NCBI GenBank assembly: GCA_028712795.1
Contig: JAQTPT010000004.1
Coordinates: 1 to 64,000 of the forward strand
DNA from: Methylococcales bacterium
GTDB taxonomy: Bacteria; Pseudomonadota; Gammaproteobacteria; Methylococcales; Methylomonadaceae
Reading direction: 5' to 3'
Length of the DNA: 64,000 nt
Position numbers and translations under genes: made by a program. This document shows, one piece after another, positions 1 through 9,631 of this stretch. The notes beneath the pieces were generated by a model. It was not told where the DNA came from and did not search any database. It saw only the letters and a program-made list of their open reading frames with translations. Each line of letters begins with the position of its first letter. Positions within the stretch are counted from its first letter, which is position 1.

Positions 1-2
1 AA

Positions 3-767
3 AAGAAAGCGGCCGGCGGGCATGTAAACCGCAATGCCCAGTTTGAGCGTATCGCTGAATTGAGAGCTTTATATTCTGCTGCGGGAAATCCTGTCATCAG
101 CGTGGATGCCAAGAAAAAGGAGCTGATGGGTAATCTGTTTCGCGATAGCAAGGTCTATACCACTAAAACTGTTGAAGTTTATGATCACGACTTCGCATCA
201 TTAGCCGAAGGCGTCGCCGTGCCTCATACGCTTTATGACATGGAGCGCAATGAAGCCTACGTCAACATTGGGACAAGCCGTGACACCAGCGAGTTTTCCT
301 GTGATTCGATTCGTCACTGGTGGTACACCTATGGAATCCTGTACTATCCTCTGGCAAGATCCATTTTATTACTGATGGATGGCGGTGGCAGCAACTCCTC
401 CAGGCACTCTATTTTCAAACAGGATTTACATGCTTTGGTGGAAGAGATCGACATTGAAATACGCATAGCGCATTATCCGCCGTACACGTCTAAATGGAAT
501 CCCATTGAGCACCGGGTATTTCCTCATATTACTCGCGAATTATCCGGCATGATTTTAACCAGCCATGTATTTATGAAAGAGTTTATAGAAAAGACAACAA
601 CAAAAGCGGGATTAAAAGTCTTTGCCTGTATTTTTAACAAGGTTTATGAAACGGGCAGAAAAGTTGTGGAGGGCTTTAAAAAATCCATGCGAATTGTATT
701 TGATAAGCATCTGAGGCAATGGAATTATACTGCCATTCCTGAAGCGACAATTTCAGAAGTTGCATAA
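3..767 (+). CDS. ISAzo13-family transposase, 5' end outside window
   Basis: This is the C-terminal part of a DDE transposase. The reading frame is open to the first base, so the gene begins outside the window; the TTG at 60 is internal. The segment around SVDAKKKELMGN, followed by SLAEGVAVPHTLYDM, the RHWW motif, LLMDGGGSN and HYPPYTSKWNPIEHR, matches the ISAzo13 (Rhodopirellula-type) transposase family. About 254 residues are visible of roughly 400 expected, and the C-terminal QWNYT motif is intact. The 160 bases downstream contain no gene; the end of the insertion sequence should lie there, perhaps near the ACGTTCCTTA at about 779, but no partner inverted repeat can be seen. Confidence 0.85.
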   Translation, partial: KKAAGGHVNRNAQFERIAELRALYSAAGNPVISVDAKKKELMGNLFRDSKVYTTKTVEVYDHDFASLAEGVAVPHTLYDMERNEAYVNIGTSRDTSEFSCDSIRHWWYTYGILYYPLARSILLLMDGGGSNSSRHSIFKQDLHALVEEIDIEIRIAHYPPYTSKWNPIEHRVFPHITRELSGMILTSHVFMKEFIEKTTTKAGLKVFACIFNKVYETGRKVVEGFKKSMRIVFDKHLRQWNYTAIPEATISEVA

Positions 768-926
768 GTTATTTTATGCACGTTCCTTACAAGTTTAAGT
801 TTTTAAAAAGTCTCTATATGAAATTGTATGGGTACTTTGTTTGATGCGCATATTAGGCTGTCTAATTATTTCGCTACGCTCAACATCGCTGATACTGAAC
901 TTACCTAAATTATTTGATATACGTTC

Positions 927-2150
927 CTAAACATTAGTTGGATAAGTTTTGTTCAATTTGAAGGGGGCAAAGCACAAGGCTATCATGCTTGCAAACCAGT
1001 GCCCTTCAGTGTGATCCAAAAAAGGACTGTTGAATAAACTGGTAACAATTAAGGAAAGTAAAAGACCTTGAGCAATCCATTTTTCTCTATTAGGCAATTT
1101 TTTTGCGCAGTAATACTGGCTCGCAAGAAATCCTAAATAAATTAACAATCCTAAAAGACCTAATTGCACGCCTACCATTAAAAATTCATTATGGGGATTT
1201 CGTGTTATCCAGTGTTCAGGTTGTTTGCTTTGGGCAATTCTTTCATATTCTTTTGCAAAACTACCTGTTCCATGACCAAATATGGGTTTTTCAGCGATCA
1301 GTTTTATGGAATATTCCCAAAAAGCATATCGCTGCCCCATAGAAGACTCGGTTTGTTCATGGCCGGGTTGTAAAAAAACTTGAGTATTGGCAACGCCTTC
1401 TCTCATTCGGCTAGCCTTATCAGAAAAATTGAGGTAAAGAGCCAATAAGATAGTCATAACAAGGACAGTCAACAAAAGTATTTTTTTAGTGAGACGTTGC
1501 ACACCGAATAATAGAACTAATGAGACGGCAATTAATTGTCCTGTACGCCCTTCAACGATAAAAAAAAGGTTATGCAAAGATATTATTAACAGAACCAAGT
1601 ACATTTTTGCGTAACGCTTGCTGTCACGTACTTTGTGAGCACAGTAGAAAGCAAAAAAAGAAATAAAAATACTATGGGTAATGCGTCCCTTTAAACAAGG
1701 ATCACCCTGATTGTTAACATCAAGGATACCAACGTCCATTAAGTAGGAAATCAAAAGTGTAACCGCAGATGCGATAACAAAGGCTTTCCATGCCCAAACG
1801 CGATAACGTTCTGCCGTTAAAAATGGGATTAATACCGGAATGTACAAAAACTCCCTATATTTCATCATCATGGCAAATGCTTTGTCGAAAGGCGTACTGC
1901 CATAACATGACCCTAAGATAAAACATAGGAACAAAAGCACAGACCATGCAGCAACAGGATTTTTCTTTAATGTGACAGGAAATGCCATAAATTGGGCAGA
2001 AAGCAACCAGAACAAACCGAGTAAGGCTGATACTATGGTCGAAAAACTTGTTGAAAAATAAATTGAAACTACAAATAAAACAAAAATAAAGCTTCCATAT
2101 TCAAATATGCGTGATTGTACTCGTTGAGCCAATGTTGTATTAAAATTCAT
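927..2150 (-). CDS. O-antigen ligase family (WaaL-like) membrane protein
   Basis: This is a 407-residue polytopic inner-membrane protein with about ten hydrophobic segments. It fits the Wzy/WaaL O-antigen ligase and polymerase superfamily (PF04932). The large periplasmic loop carries the AFWEYSIKLIAEKPIFGHGTGSF region and the PHNEFLMVGVQLGLLGL segment, which resemble the family's conserved G-x-G and H-N-x-(F/Y)-L core. Members move O-antigen or another polysaccharide onto lipid A-core or polymerise repeat units. The gene stands alone between an IS and argH, so its polymer cannot be deduced. WaaL, Wzy and protein O-oligosaccharyltransferase are not separable from sequence alone. The ATG at 2150 gives a good N-terminal cytoplasmic stretch before the first membrane segment. 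Confidence 0.75.
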   Translation of the reverse strand: MNFNTTLAQRVQSRIFEYGSFIFVLFVVSIYFSTSFSTIVSALLGLFWLLSAQFMAFPVTLKKNPVAAWSVLLFLCFILGSCYGSTPFDKAFAMMMKYREFLYIPVLIPFLTAERYRVWAWKAFVIASAVTLLISYLMDVGILDVNNQGDPCLKGRITHSIFISFFAFYCAHKVRDSKRYAKMYLVLLIISLHNLFFIVEGRTGQLIAVSLVLLFGVQRLTKKILLLTVLVMTILLALYLNFSDKASRMREGVANTQVFLQPGHEQTESSMGQRYAFWEYSIKLIAEKPIFGHGTGSFAKEYERIAQSKQPEHWITRNPHNEFLMVGVQLGLLGLLIYLGFLASQYYCAKKLPNREKWIAQGLLLSLIVTSLFNSPFLDHTEGHWFASMIALCFAPFKLNKTYPTNV

Positions 2151-2480
2151 GTCTCGAATATTACAATGTAAATGTTTGGTGGCATTTTAACCCAATTCTA
2201 AAACCCATGCCGTCTCCCCTGGGTTATTAACCTCCTTGAAGCAGCATGTTATTAATCATCTGTTAGCGATCTAATTTAAGGACATGGATTTTGTGTTGAT
2301 TAAAATCGCTATTGTTTAATATTCAGTGAAATTCCTGCTCTTAAACTGACTTGATAAAAATACATGACGGCCGTTTCGATCTGGAAACCTCTAATAGTAG
2401 AGCCGATTCTGATATATTGGCTATACGGGTTGGGTCAGTCATAATGTAGCCAGCTCCACAAGTTTGCACAAGGTGCTGAT
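2151..2480. other. Intergenic region between ligase-like gene and argH
   Basis: These 330 bases hold no coding region that I recognise. A weak hairpin (AACCCA pairing with TGGGTT, about 2198-2225) could terminate transcription coming from argH or belong to the leader of the ligase-like gene; it lacks a long T tract. Confidence 0.35.
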
Positions 2481-3875
2481 TTACAAAGCTGCCAAAGCTT
2501 GTCGCGCAGTCTGAATTGCGCTTCTAACCGTATCAGGCGCAGTGCCACCAATATGTTTACGCGCAGCAACTGAGCCTTCGAGTGTTAAAAAATCGAAAAC
2601 ATCCTCAGTAATCAGTGAGGAAAACTGCTGTAACTCTGGCAACAAGATTTCTGATAAATCACGGTTGCTCTTCAACCCTAAACGTACGGCCAATCCAACA
2701 ACTTCATGGGCATCACGAAAGGCCATGCCTTTACGCACCAGATAATCGGCAAGATCGGTAGCTGTTGCAAAGCCACGTTTAGCGGAGTTATACATATTTG
2801 CTTTTTTGGCGCTAAGGTGAGGAATCATGTCAGCATAGGCACGTAAGCAATTAATCAAAGTATCAGCGGTATCAAACAGCGGCTCTTTATCTTCCTGATT
2901 GTCTTTGTTATAAGCTAATGGCTGGCTTTTCATCAGCATTAGCAGCGACATTAAATGACCCGTCACCCGGCCCGATTTACCGCGTACCAGTTCAGGCACG
3001 TCGGGATTTTTCTTTTGCGGCATAATAGATGAGCCCGTGCAGAAAGCATCCGGCATTTCGATAAAATCAAACTGGGCGCTGGACCACAAGATTAATTCTT
3101 CCGAGAAACGCGATAAGTGCATCATGATTAAGCTGCCAACCGCCGTAAATTCAATGGCAAAATCACGGTCACTCACTGAATCGAGAGAATTGGCAGACGG
3201 CCGACTGAAACCGAGCAAGTCAGCAGTCATAGAGCGATTTATCGGGTAACTGGTTCCGGCTAATGCGGCAGCGCCTAGGGGCATAATATTGACCCGTTTG
3301 GAGCAATCTTGCAGCCTTTCCCGGTCTCGAACCAGCATTTCAAACCAGGCCATCAGGTGATGACCAAAAGTAATAGGCTGGGCGACCTGCAAATGCGTAA
3401 AGCCAGGCATGATAGTGTCAGCATGTTGTTCGGCCAAATCCAGGATGGCTGTTTGCAAGCGCATGATCTGATCATCTATATGCTTGATTTCACTACGTAG
3501 ATAAAGACGAATATCCGTTGCTACTTGATCATTGCGGGAGCGTCCGGTATGCAGTTTTTTCCCAGCTATACCTATTAAATCAGTCAGTCTGGCTTCAATG
3601 TTCATGTGCACATCTTCCTGCTTTATGGACCAGACAAATTCACCGCTAATTATTTCTTCGGCTATTTGTTTTAGGCCGCCAGAGATAGCGTCAAGCTCGC
3701 CCTCAGTCAGGATGCCGCAGTTCATTAGCATGGTAGCATGGGCGATTGAGCCCTGAATATCCTGTTGGGCCATACGCCGGTCAAAATCGACAGAGGCGGT
3801 AAAAACTTCTACAAAAGCATCAGTTGCCTGGGCAAAACGGGCACTGGAAAGTTTTTCGGAATTAACTGTGGTCAT
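2481..3875 (-). CDS. argH: Argininosuccinate lyase
   Basis: ArgH cleaves argininosuccinate to arginine and fumarate, the last step of arginine synthesis, as a cytosolic homotetramer. The 464-residue length is normal. The fumarase/aspartase superfamily signature [12 protein letters not shown] is at residues 281-292 and holds the catalytic serine loop. [12 protein letters not shown] is at about 110-121 and MPGFTHLQ with the catalytic histidine is at 156-163. ATG at 3875 gives the usual N-terminus. The gene is monocistronic on the minus strand. It is placed among polysaccharide genes but is a core gene; carAB, which feeds carbamoyl phosphate to arginine synthesis, lies about 8 kb away on the other strand. 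Confidence 0.97.
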   Translation of the reverse strand: MTTVNSEKLSSARFAQATDAFVEVFTASVDFDRRMAQQDIQGSIAHATMLMNCGILTEGELDAISGGLKQIAEEIISGEFVWSIKQEDVHMNIEARLTDLIGIAGKKLHTGRSRNDQVATDIRLYLRSEIKHIDDQIMRLQTAILDLAEQHADTIMPGFTHLQVAQPITFGHHLMAWFEMLVRDRERLQDCSKRVNIMPLGAAALAGTSYPINRSMTADLLGFSRPSANSLDSVSDRDFAIEFTAVGSLIMMHLSRFSEELILWSSAQFDFIEMPDAFCTGSSIMPQKKNPDVPELVRGKSGRVTGHLMSLLMLMKSQPLAYNKDNQEDKEPLFDTADTLINCLRAYADMIPHLSAKKANMYNSAKRGFATATDLADYLVRKGMAFRDAHEVVGLAVRLGLKSNRDLSEILLPELQQFSSLITEDVFDFLTLEGSVAARKHIGGTAPDTVRSAIQTARQALAAL

Positions 3876-4311
3876 GATGATTTTGATGCGGATTAACTCA
3901 AGAAGAGAAATTATACAGATAATCGTCAGGTTATGAATCTAAAAGGAGCCAATTAATCAGGGCAATCGTATTTAAAAGCACTAGAAAATAGAATTTAGGT
4001 GAAGCAATTAGTTTGTCATTTTGATTTTAAATGACAGCGAAACTAAACCTCCTTCCAATGTTCACCACTTCAAATTACAACGGGCGAGCAGATTAAACAA
4101 TAAGGCGTTGCCTGCGTGTTTAGTCTCAAAGTCAAGACTTGTCCTGAGCTTGTCGAGGGTAGGTCAACTTCAATGACGACGTTAAAACTTTTTAACTTTG
4201 TCGTTATTGGGCAGTTGCCTCTAATCAGCAATGAAGGTGAGCATGGCCGAATTGAAACGCATAGGTAAGTAGATAATGGAAGCCAGGCGCAAGCCTATCC
4301 TCTGTGCTACA
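3876..4311. other. Intergenic region with a short dispersed repeat
   Basis: These 436 bases hold no gene that I recognise. At about 4133-4160 is a segment reading CTTGTCCTGAGCTTGTCGAG, a short motif known as a dispersed repeat in many proteobacterial genomes. The rest is AT-rich non-coding DNA. Confidence 0.4.
4133..4160. repeat. Dispersed CCTGAGCTTGTCGA-type repeat
   Basis: The core TGTCCTGAGCTTGTCGAG is recognisable from memory as a motif that recurs in intergenic DNA of many proteobacteria. Only this copy was noticed in the window, so repeat status rests on general knowledge, not on a second copy here. Confidence 0.4.
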
Positions 4312-5103
4312 TTATTTTTTTATTGCTATTTTTGCTTCAGGCAGACGGCTTATAAAATCTCTAGTATCTTTCGCAAACTTCTTATAACTATAGAATCCTC
4401 TGCGCTCATACAGCAATTTTCCGAAATGGGGTGGCCGGCTTATTTGACTCGCAGAAACGCCCTGCAGAATTTGAGTTCCAAAGAAGACATAATGAAACAA
4501 AAAAAACGGGAACAAACCGACCCATGTTTTTAATTGAGATGGATATTGAAAACATAATTTTATGAATTCAATTCGTTGTCGCCAGGGAATAATTGTCAGG
4601 TTTGGCGTACCATTTTCGGGCAAACAAAAAAACAACCTAAAAAAGGCAGATGGAAGATCAACACCTGTATAGAGTGGGAATTGATAGCATTGTTCAAGAA
4701 TTCCCAAATGTTCGCCCAATAGAACTCCAATTAGATGTACAGCATCATGGTCCTGATGGCCTCCTTCCCAAGCATGAAAATACAACTTTTCAGGAACCCC
4801 GGTTTTAGAAATTAAATCGGCAATATTGCGGTATGCAACGTCTAAATGGTTACACAGATGCCCATCAGGAATCCCTGCATCAGTTCCCAGGAAAATAATA
4901 TTGTTTTCAAATACTCCGATTTTTTTCAATACAGCGATACTTTCCATATTCCTAATTGGGGACGGATTCCCATCTGAAGTACCGGAAGTTAAATAAGCAA
5001 CGATTACTTTAGAGCCACGACTTACTAGGCGATGTATTTCATAAAACACGCCAAATTCATCGTCTTGATGAGCAAATAGAAATAAGGTTGTTGATAGAGC
5101 CAT
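4312..5103 (-). CDS. PIG-L family deacetylase
   Basis: The protein has the LmbE/PIG-L fold signature: a hydrophobic first strand followed by AHQDDE at residues 11-16 (family consensus AHPDDE, zinc ligands) and GGHQDHDAVH further on, the HPDH-like third zinc ligand motif. Family members remove an N-acetyl group from GlcNAc-type sugars on lipid or small-molecule carriers. The ATG at 5103 puts AHQDDE where the family normally has it; a TTG at 5124 would add seven residues. The C-terminal 100 residues contain hydrophobic stretches (VGLFPFFLFHYVFFGT), so membrane attachment is possible. It follows the GtrA-like gene by 24 bases, suggesting one transcript for glycan modification. The substrate is unknown. 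Confidence 0.75.
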   Translation of the reverse strand: MALSTTLFLFAHQDDEFGVFYEIHRLVSRGSKVIVAYLTSGTSDGNPSPIRNMESIAVLKKIGVFENNIIFLGTDAGIPDGHLCNHLDVAYRNIADLISKTGVPEKLYFHAWEGGHQDHDAVHLIGVLLGEHLGILEQCYQFPLYTGVDLPSAFFRLFFCLPENGTPNLTIIPWRQRIEFIKLCFQYPSQLKTWVGLFPFFLFHYVFFGTQILQGVSASQISRPPHFGKLLYERRGFYSYKKFAKDTRDFISRLPEAKIAIKK

Positions 5104-5127
5104 TATATGTTTAGTGAAGGACAATGC

Positions 5128-5601
5128 CTAGGAATTGGTAGAGTCTGAACGTGTGCGTACCTTGGTCCCGGTGTTGCTCTTTTTAAGGGCATATTCAGGC
5201 TCTTCTCTAAATACCCAGAGTTTTCCAAGCAAGAAGGAAAATAGCGCCACAAAAGGAATAGATAATAATTTCGGTACAAATGCATCATCTGCTCTCAATG
5301 CGTACATGAAAGCCCTAACAACAAATAAACTGAAGAAATATGCAACAACCGCTGCTATTGCGTATCGCTTCAATGAAGACTTATTCATATGTTCTGACTT
5401 AAATGTAACTTTTTTATGTGCAACATACCCTATCAGTAATGAGCTGATATATCCAAGCAATACCGATAAAGCCAGGTCTTTTGTAAAACGATATGACATC
5501 GTAGTTATCAAAGTATCGGCAATCGTACAAAAACCTCCCACTAGACCGAATAGAAAAATTTGAACTATTCGCGTTTGTTTGGCGTAATTAATTATTTTCA
5601 A
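5128..5601 (-). CDS. GtrA family membrane protein
   Basis: A 157-residue protein with four predicted membrane helices. It begins with the typical GtrA start (QIFLFGLVGGFCTIADTLI) and has the loop motif ISSLLIGYVAHKKVTF and a fourth helix ending GKLWVF, as in PF04138. GtrA-like proteins are thought to flip polyprenyl-phosphate-linked sugars across the inner membrane for O-antigen or cell-wall decoration. It lies directly upstream of the PIG-L deacetylase in the same direction. A DPM1-like glycosyltransferase that could supply such a lipid-linked sugar is encoded at 10005-11015. The best start available is TTG at 5601, with no clear ribosome binding site. Confidence 0.75.
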   Translation of the reverse strand: MKIINYAKQTRIVQIFLFGLVGGFCTIADTLITTMSYRFTKDLALSVLLGYISSLLIGYVAHKKVTFKSEHMNKSSLKRYAIAAVVAYFFSLFVVRAFMYALRADDAFVPKLLSIPFVALFSFLLGKLWVFREEPEYALKKSNTGTKVRTRSDSTNS

Positions 5602-5769
5602 TTTAAGGTTATGCTTATTTGTGGAGACTTTATTCAGCTTATCAATCTATTGTATCTTAATAAATTATTACTGTGAAATAAACGCCAAATGCAAACCAGC
5701 CGTGGCCGGCAACTATTTTCATTAGTTCGGATTGTTTAGATTTTTTCCATATTTCAAGGCTAGAAGACC

Positions 5770-6657
5770 TTAATAGGCATCGAAGTCAAGAAGAGATATT
5801 TGGGCAGTTTCGGGCACAAGCAATCTTTTAGAGTTTGTCAGGTCTTTGAATACCAAGTTCAATGGAGATGGCTTGAAGCGATCCGGCAGGTCACAATACC
5901 AAAAACCTGGCCATTCGCAACGGTGATCCATTCCAATCCATAATTTTACGGGGTTTGGGGTAATTATTGGCATAGTGTCTACCTGAGAAAGCACGCTTTT
6001 TAACTGTTGCGCTTCAGTTGGAAACCATCCCATTTCTGCATAAATCCCATAAGTGCCTGTACTTCTCCAAAGCCAAGTTCCATCTGAATTTGATGTTGCC
6101 AGATAGTTGGCGCCAGGCCTCTTCAGTCGCCAATCAAGGCTTGCCTCCTCCCATTTGACTTGAAAGCATGGCAAAGCACTCGGTTCCGTTTTGCGCTTAA
6201 CATTGCCTAAACCAAGTTTAACTGTCAATGGGGAGACCTTCTGAAATTTAAGTAGCCTCTGCCCTGGAACAGTGCTTTTGGCATTACCTACCCCAATTAC
6301 AAAGCCCGCGTTTCTTTTTTTCGCCTCCTCGTATGTACTGAGGGCGAGGGATTTAAAATAGCCTCTTCCTTGATAATCCGGATGCACTACTATATTCAAT
6401 GACAACAACCCACGCTCTTCATTGCCAAATAAATTCGCGATAATAGGTATGGCTGCATAGTGCCCGACAATGCTATCTCCCTTCCAGACATTGAACGTTT
6501 CAGCTTTTCCAACCGGGTTTAACCGGTAGAGCCAATCCAGATATTCAAAAGTATAGAAAGAGGCCTTTGGCCATACGGTAAGCATGAGTTCTTTTACTCG
6601 CAAAAGCTCATGGTCTGATAAGGAACCTATTTTCTCTTCAGTAGTTGCCAAAACCAT
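5770..6657 (-). CDS. GNAT family N-acetyltransferase
   Basis: A 295-residue protein whose N-terminal half has the GNAT fold: a substrate strand (YAAIPIIANLF), beta-4 (LLSLNIVVHPDYQ) and the acetyl-CoA pyrophosphate loop GRGYFKSLALSTYEEA, an R/Q-x-x-G-x-G/A type loop. The C-terminal half has no motif I recognise and may bind the acceptor. Proteins of this build in polysaccharide clusters are usually annotated only as GNAT family; the acceptor here is unknown. It starts with ATG at 6657. It may share a transcript with the GtrA-like gene, 168 bases downstream. Confidence 0.65.
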   Translation of the reverse strand: MVLATTEEKIGSLSDHELLRVKELMLTVWPKASFYTFEYLDWLYRLNPVGKAETFNVWKGDSIVGHYAAIPIIANLFGNEERGLLSLNIVVHPDYQGRGYFKSLALSTYEEAKKRNAGFVIGVGNAKSTVPGQRLLKFQKVSPLTVKLGLGNVKRKTEPSALPCFQVKWEEASLDWRLKRPGANYLATSNSDGTWLWRSTGTYGIYAEMGWFPTEAQQLKSVLSQVDTMPIITPNPVKLWIGMDHRCEWPGFWYCDLPDRFKPSPLNLVFKDLTNSKRLLVPETAQISLLDFDAY

Positions 6658-6874
6658 TTATTTCACCCGCCTATCACCACATATATCCAGCATAGAAACT
6701 CTGTTTACCGACTTTGAATTCGGTGCCCTAGCACTTGTTGTCGAGGCGAACCCAAGTATTCTGTGAATATAATTACACCCTTAACATTCCAGCCCAGCAA
6801 TTGCTTAAGAAGGCTGATCTGAACCCCCATTTCCTTCGATTCCTCTGTTCGCCACTTTTCATTTGATTGAACTC

Positions 6875-6918
6875 TCATATCCCCGAATATTCTGTACACG
6901 GAATATTCGGGGATATGA
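6875..6918. repeat. Perfect 18-bp inverted repeat with 8-base loop
   Basis: The left arm TCATATCCCCGAATATTC (6875-6892) is exactly complementary to 6901-6918, separated by TGTACACG. It lies between the GNAT gene and a decayed MaoC gene. It could be a strong hairpin terminator without T tract, the end of a decayed mobile element, or a regulator site. Only one copy was noticed in the window. Confidence 0.7.
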
Positions 6919-6992
6919 ACCAAAATAGCCAGGTTACAACTCCACAGATGAGTGCTCCACCAGCGCTATTATTAATAGACGAAAAATATGTC

Positions 6993-7413
6993 TTACTCAC
7001 TCGTACGTACGACGGGTTTTGGGACGAATGCTTCTCCCATACCCTCAATTACAACAGATCCATTTACGGAAGACGCAGCCTTAAAAAACACGCCTTTGGG
7101 CGGCATTAATTAAGCTTTCGATAACTTCAGCAACAACGGTATCGCCCAGATAAACCGGTTTTTTGAAAAGTGGATTTTGTGAAACATATACAGAACCGTG
7201 GCCTGTTATCTGATTACACATAAGTGACTCAAAAAAACAGGCTAAAAAAAATCCCGTGAACAATACGGGCTCCAAATTTTGAACTTATCGCGAACTCATC
7301 ATTGAGATGCAAAGGGTTATTGTTGCGCAGTCAGCGCTGCAAATGATTTAATGTCTGCATCAGTTACAATATGTGAATATGTAGCTTGCATGCCAAATTG
7401 GATTTTAGCAATT
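6993..7413 (-). pseudogene. MaoC-like (hot-dog) dehydratase, frameshifted
   Basis: Three reading frames on the minus strand must be joined to recover one MaoC-family protein. Frame pieces give, in order, IQFGMQATYSHIVTDADIKS then ALTA, NNPLHLNDEFA with FGARIVHG (the hydratase-2 motif with catalytic Asp and His), TGHGSVYVSQNPLFKKPVYL then GDTVVAEV, and finally SSVNGSVVIEGMGEAFVPKP to a TAA at 6993-6995. Breaks lie near 7330, in the T-rich stretch near 7250, and at the T run near 7082. No start codon is obvious. Family members hydrate (R)-enoyl thioesters. Several independent shifts make sequencing error an unlikely sole cause, so this is a dead gene. Confidence 0.75.
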
Positions 7414-7457
7414 GTTAGACTACGAAATTCTTTTTGTCATTCTCTTCTTGAGGCTGC

Positions 7458-7781
7458 TTATGTTAAAGGCCTTGCAGGGTTAACAAAAACTGTCATTCCG
7501 GGTGCTACTTTTTTAGTAACAATAGCGCCTAAACTGACATTAGCCCCGCGACCTATCGGCAACGGTTTTTCTTGTTTGCCTTGAATAATCGAAATACCAA
7601 AATGAATATAGAAATTATCTTCAATTAAAACGTTTCCATTGTACCTTACTGAAGTTACGAAGCTTACATAATTGTCAATTACACAATCATTTGCCACATA
7701 TGAAACGGCATTACAGTGAAAAAATCCAACTCTTGCATTGGATGTAACCGTCACGAACGGAGAAAGTATAGCATCATCTCC
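7458..7781 (-). pseudogene. NeuD-like sugar O-acyltransferase, C-terminal remnant
   Basis: The peptide shows the left-handed beta-helix pattern of hexapeptide acyltransferases: AILSPFVTVTSNARVG, HCNAVSYVANDCVIDNYVSF, GNVLIEDNFYIHFG, then IGRGANVSLGAIVTKKVAPG and the family's usual ending NPARPL. The N-terminal nucleotide-like domain of NeuD/PglD proteins is missing; an in-frame TAA is at 7782-7784 and upstream DNA has no continuation that I can follow. Some hexapeptide positions also look eroded. NeuD-like enzymes acylate amino sugars. It lies just upstream of the dead MaoC gene in the same direction, so both probably decayed as one operon. Confidence 0.65.
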
Positions 7782-7951
7782 TTATGTTGTTATCCAATAT
7801 TACCACATTGCCGCATTTAATTGAAATTGGAGCGACACCAGAGTACCTGCAAAAAATATCACTGGCGCAAGCCTTGCCTTAACAATATGAGACCTGAAAC
7901 TTTTGAAACAAAAAAGTCGTTTAGTGAGGTTTCTTTGAAATCCGGGCAAAA

Positions 7952-9631
7952 TCAGTGTTTGTTTTTTCCAGTTACACGAACGAGTGTAAAGCCGTCCATT
8001 GGTAGCTGAAAGAAAGGCTTTTCACTCAACGAATGATCGCCGATAACTAAAATCCATTCTTTGCCTGCAGGGAGGTTAGACAAATTATAATTGCTTACTT
8101 CAGGGATAGTCTCCTGTGATGATTGAGGGTTATCAAGATAAAATAACGACCTAAATACTCCAATACCATTTGACCCCACAACCACAAGCTTAGAAAGCTC
8201 ATCATTCGATAAGTATTGTTTTGTAAAAATCCCCGCCTTATCATAAACATCGGGTTTTTGACGTATTCTGAGATCCTTATTTACATTGGTAGTTGAATAA
8301 GCAAGGGCAAGCGGCATAAAAAGGTAGACGAAAATTCTAGCGCCGGACCGAACTGAGTAAACCCATAAGGCAAGCGCGAAAAAAGATAATCCTCCGAGTA
8401 CATAAAAAGCATACTTTATACGCGTAAAACCGCGTAGTTCCGGGCTATCAATAAGGTTAGGCCAGTACGGGGCCATGCGCGTATAAACAGCGTATAAGAT
8501 CGCTATTCCAATGGGAAAAGCAATAATCGCTCTGAGTCCATACCTGCCAGGGGCTGAGTCTAATGACAATTGAGATGCCGCTATAACAAGCAGCAAGGGA
8601 AAAGCAAAATTGTAGTAGCGAATATGAATACGCGTGATCGTTTCGAGTGCTGCCCCGGAATTTGCGACCGTCGTAGCAGTATAAAGAGCGGCGACTAGAA
8701 TAAGGCTAACTAGAACCGCAAGCGAATAAAACGAAATCTTTTGATCTGATTGTATTTCTGTCTTAGAGAAAATTGAATTCAATGAAGTATTGATTGCGAT
8801 AGCGACCGGTACACTGAACATTAAGCAGATCGCTAAGGCGTGACCTTTGAGGCTTTCAGTAAATAGCGATAGCAGTTTCAGATAGTGTTGAAAGTCCGAT
8901 GGCGTGGAACTTGCCGTTGATTCATAAAAGGGGCCAAAAAGAGTGACTCCTGCCCTGCCTGCAAAAAAATACCCGATTAAAAATTTGCTAAGAAACGAAA
9001 AAATAATAAAAAAACCGGCATTCCTGAATGCCTGTAGTACCCATTTACCTTCTTTTTTTCTGCTTACATATAAAATGTATGTGAGGACGCCAGGCAATAA
9101 AAACAGAGCGTGCGGTTTAACCAGTGCAGTGAGGCCTAATAGTAGCCCTGCAACACACCATGAATTTGAGCTGGACGAAAAATCCAGTCGCAAAATAAAC
9201 CAAGTGAGAAACCAGAACGAGAAAAAGTATAACGCTTCTGGCATGTAATAAGCTGTATAGCTACCAATGGGTCCCAGTAAAGCCAGCAATGCAACGATTG
9301 CTGCAATGCCCTTCGAGCTAGTGCGTCTTGTAGTCAAATAGATAAAAGGCGCAGTGGCTACGAAAAATAAGGCGTTAAATATTCTCGCGCAATCGTAAAA
9401 CCCATTGCCACAAAGATTAGTAGTGCGATATATTGCTAAATAGAGGTAGCTTGGAGCGATTGCATCTGCCAGCGGCAGGAGTCTGGAAAACTTACTATAA
9501 GTGTATTCGTCAGACATTACGGTTGGATACAGCTCCAGGTTTCTGGATGTTAATGCTGCAAATATAGCCGTAGCCATAATAAATCCGATTAAAAATATAG
9601 CTGTTTTGCTATGAAAGCTGTACGTGCGCAT
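7952..9631 (-). CDS. GT-C type (family 39/83-like) membrane glycosyltransferase candidate
   Basis: A protein of about 559 residues with roughly eleven to twelve membrane helices. Near the N-terminus, after the first helix, is the loop LYPTVMSDEYTYSKFSRL with an acidic pair of the sort GT-C enzymes use for metal and acceptor binding. The PEALYFFSFWFLTWFILRL segment resembles the fourth helix of PMT/ArnT-like proteins. The C-terminal 80 residues are soluble and periplasmic. Such enzymes move sugars from polyprenyl phosphate to lipids, polysaccharide or protein. The partner donor-maker could be the DPM1-like enzyme upstream at 10005-11015. ATG at 9631 is preferred; a TTG at 9643 would add four residues. 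Confidence 0.55.
   Translation of the reverse strand: MRTYSFHSKTAIFLIGFIMATAIFAALTSRNLELYPTVMSDEYTYSKFSRLLPLADAIAPSYLYLAIYRTTNLCGNGFYDCARIFNALFFVATAPFIYLTTRRTSSKGIAAIVALLALLGPIGSYTAYYMPEALYFFSFWFLTWFILRLDFSSSSNSWCVAGLLLGLTALVKPHALFLLPGVLTYILYVSRKKEGKWVLQAFRNAGFFIIFSFLSKFLIGYFFAGRAGVTLFGPFYESTASSTPSDFQHYLKLLSLFTESLKGHALAICLMFSVPVAIAINTSLNSIFSKTEIQSDQKISFYSLAVLVSLILVAALYTATTVANSGAALETITRIHIRYYNFAFPLLLVIAASQLSLDSAPGRYGLRAIIAFPIGIAILYAVYTRMAPYWPNLIDSPELRGFTRIKYAFYVLGGLSFFALALWVYSVRSGARIFVYLFMPLALAYSTTNVNKDLRIRQKPDVYDKAGIFTKQYLSNDELSKLVVVGSNGIGVFRSLFYLDNPQSSQETIPEVSNYNLSNLPAGKEWILVIGDHSLSEKPFFQLPMDGFTLVRVTGKNKH

Noticed and set aside
6705..7109. Two short open frames crossing the 18-bp palindrome
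   Set aside because: Both owe their similar starts (HIPEYSV) to the palindrome itself read on the two strands; nothing else supports coding.
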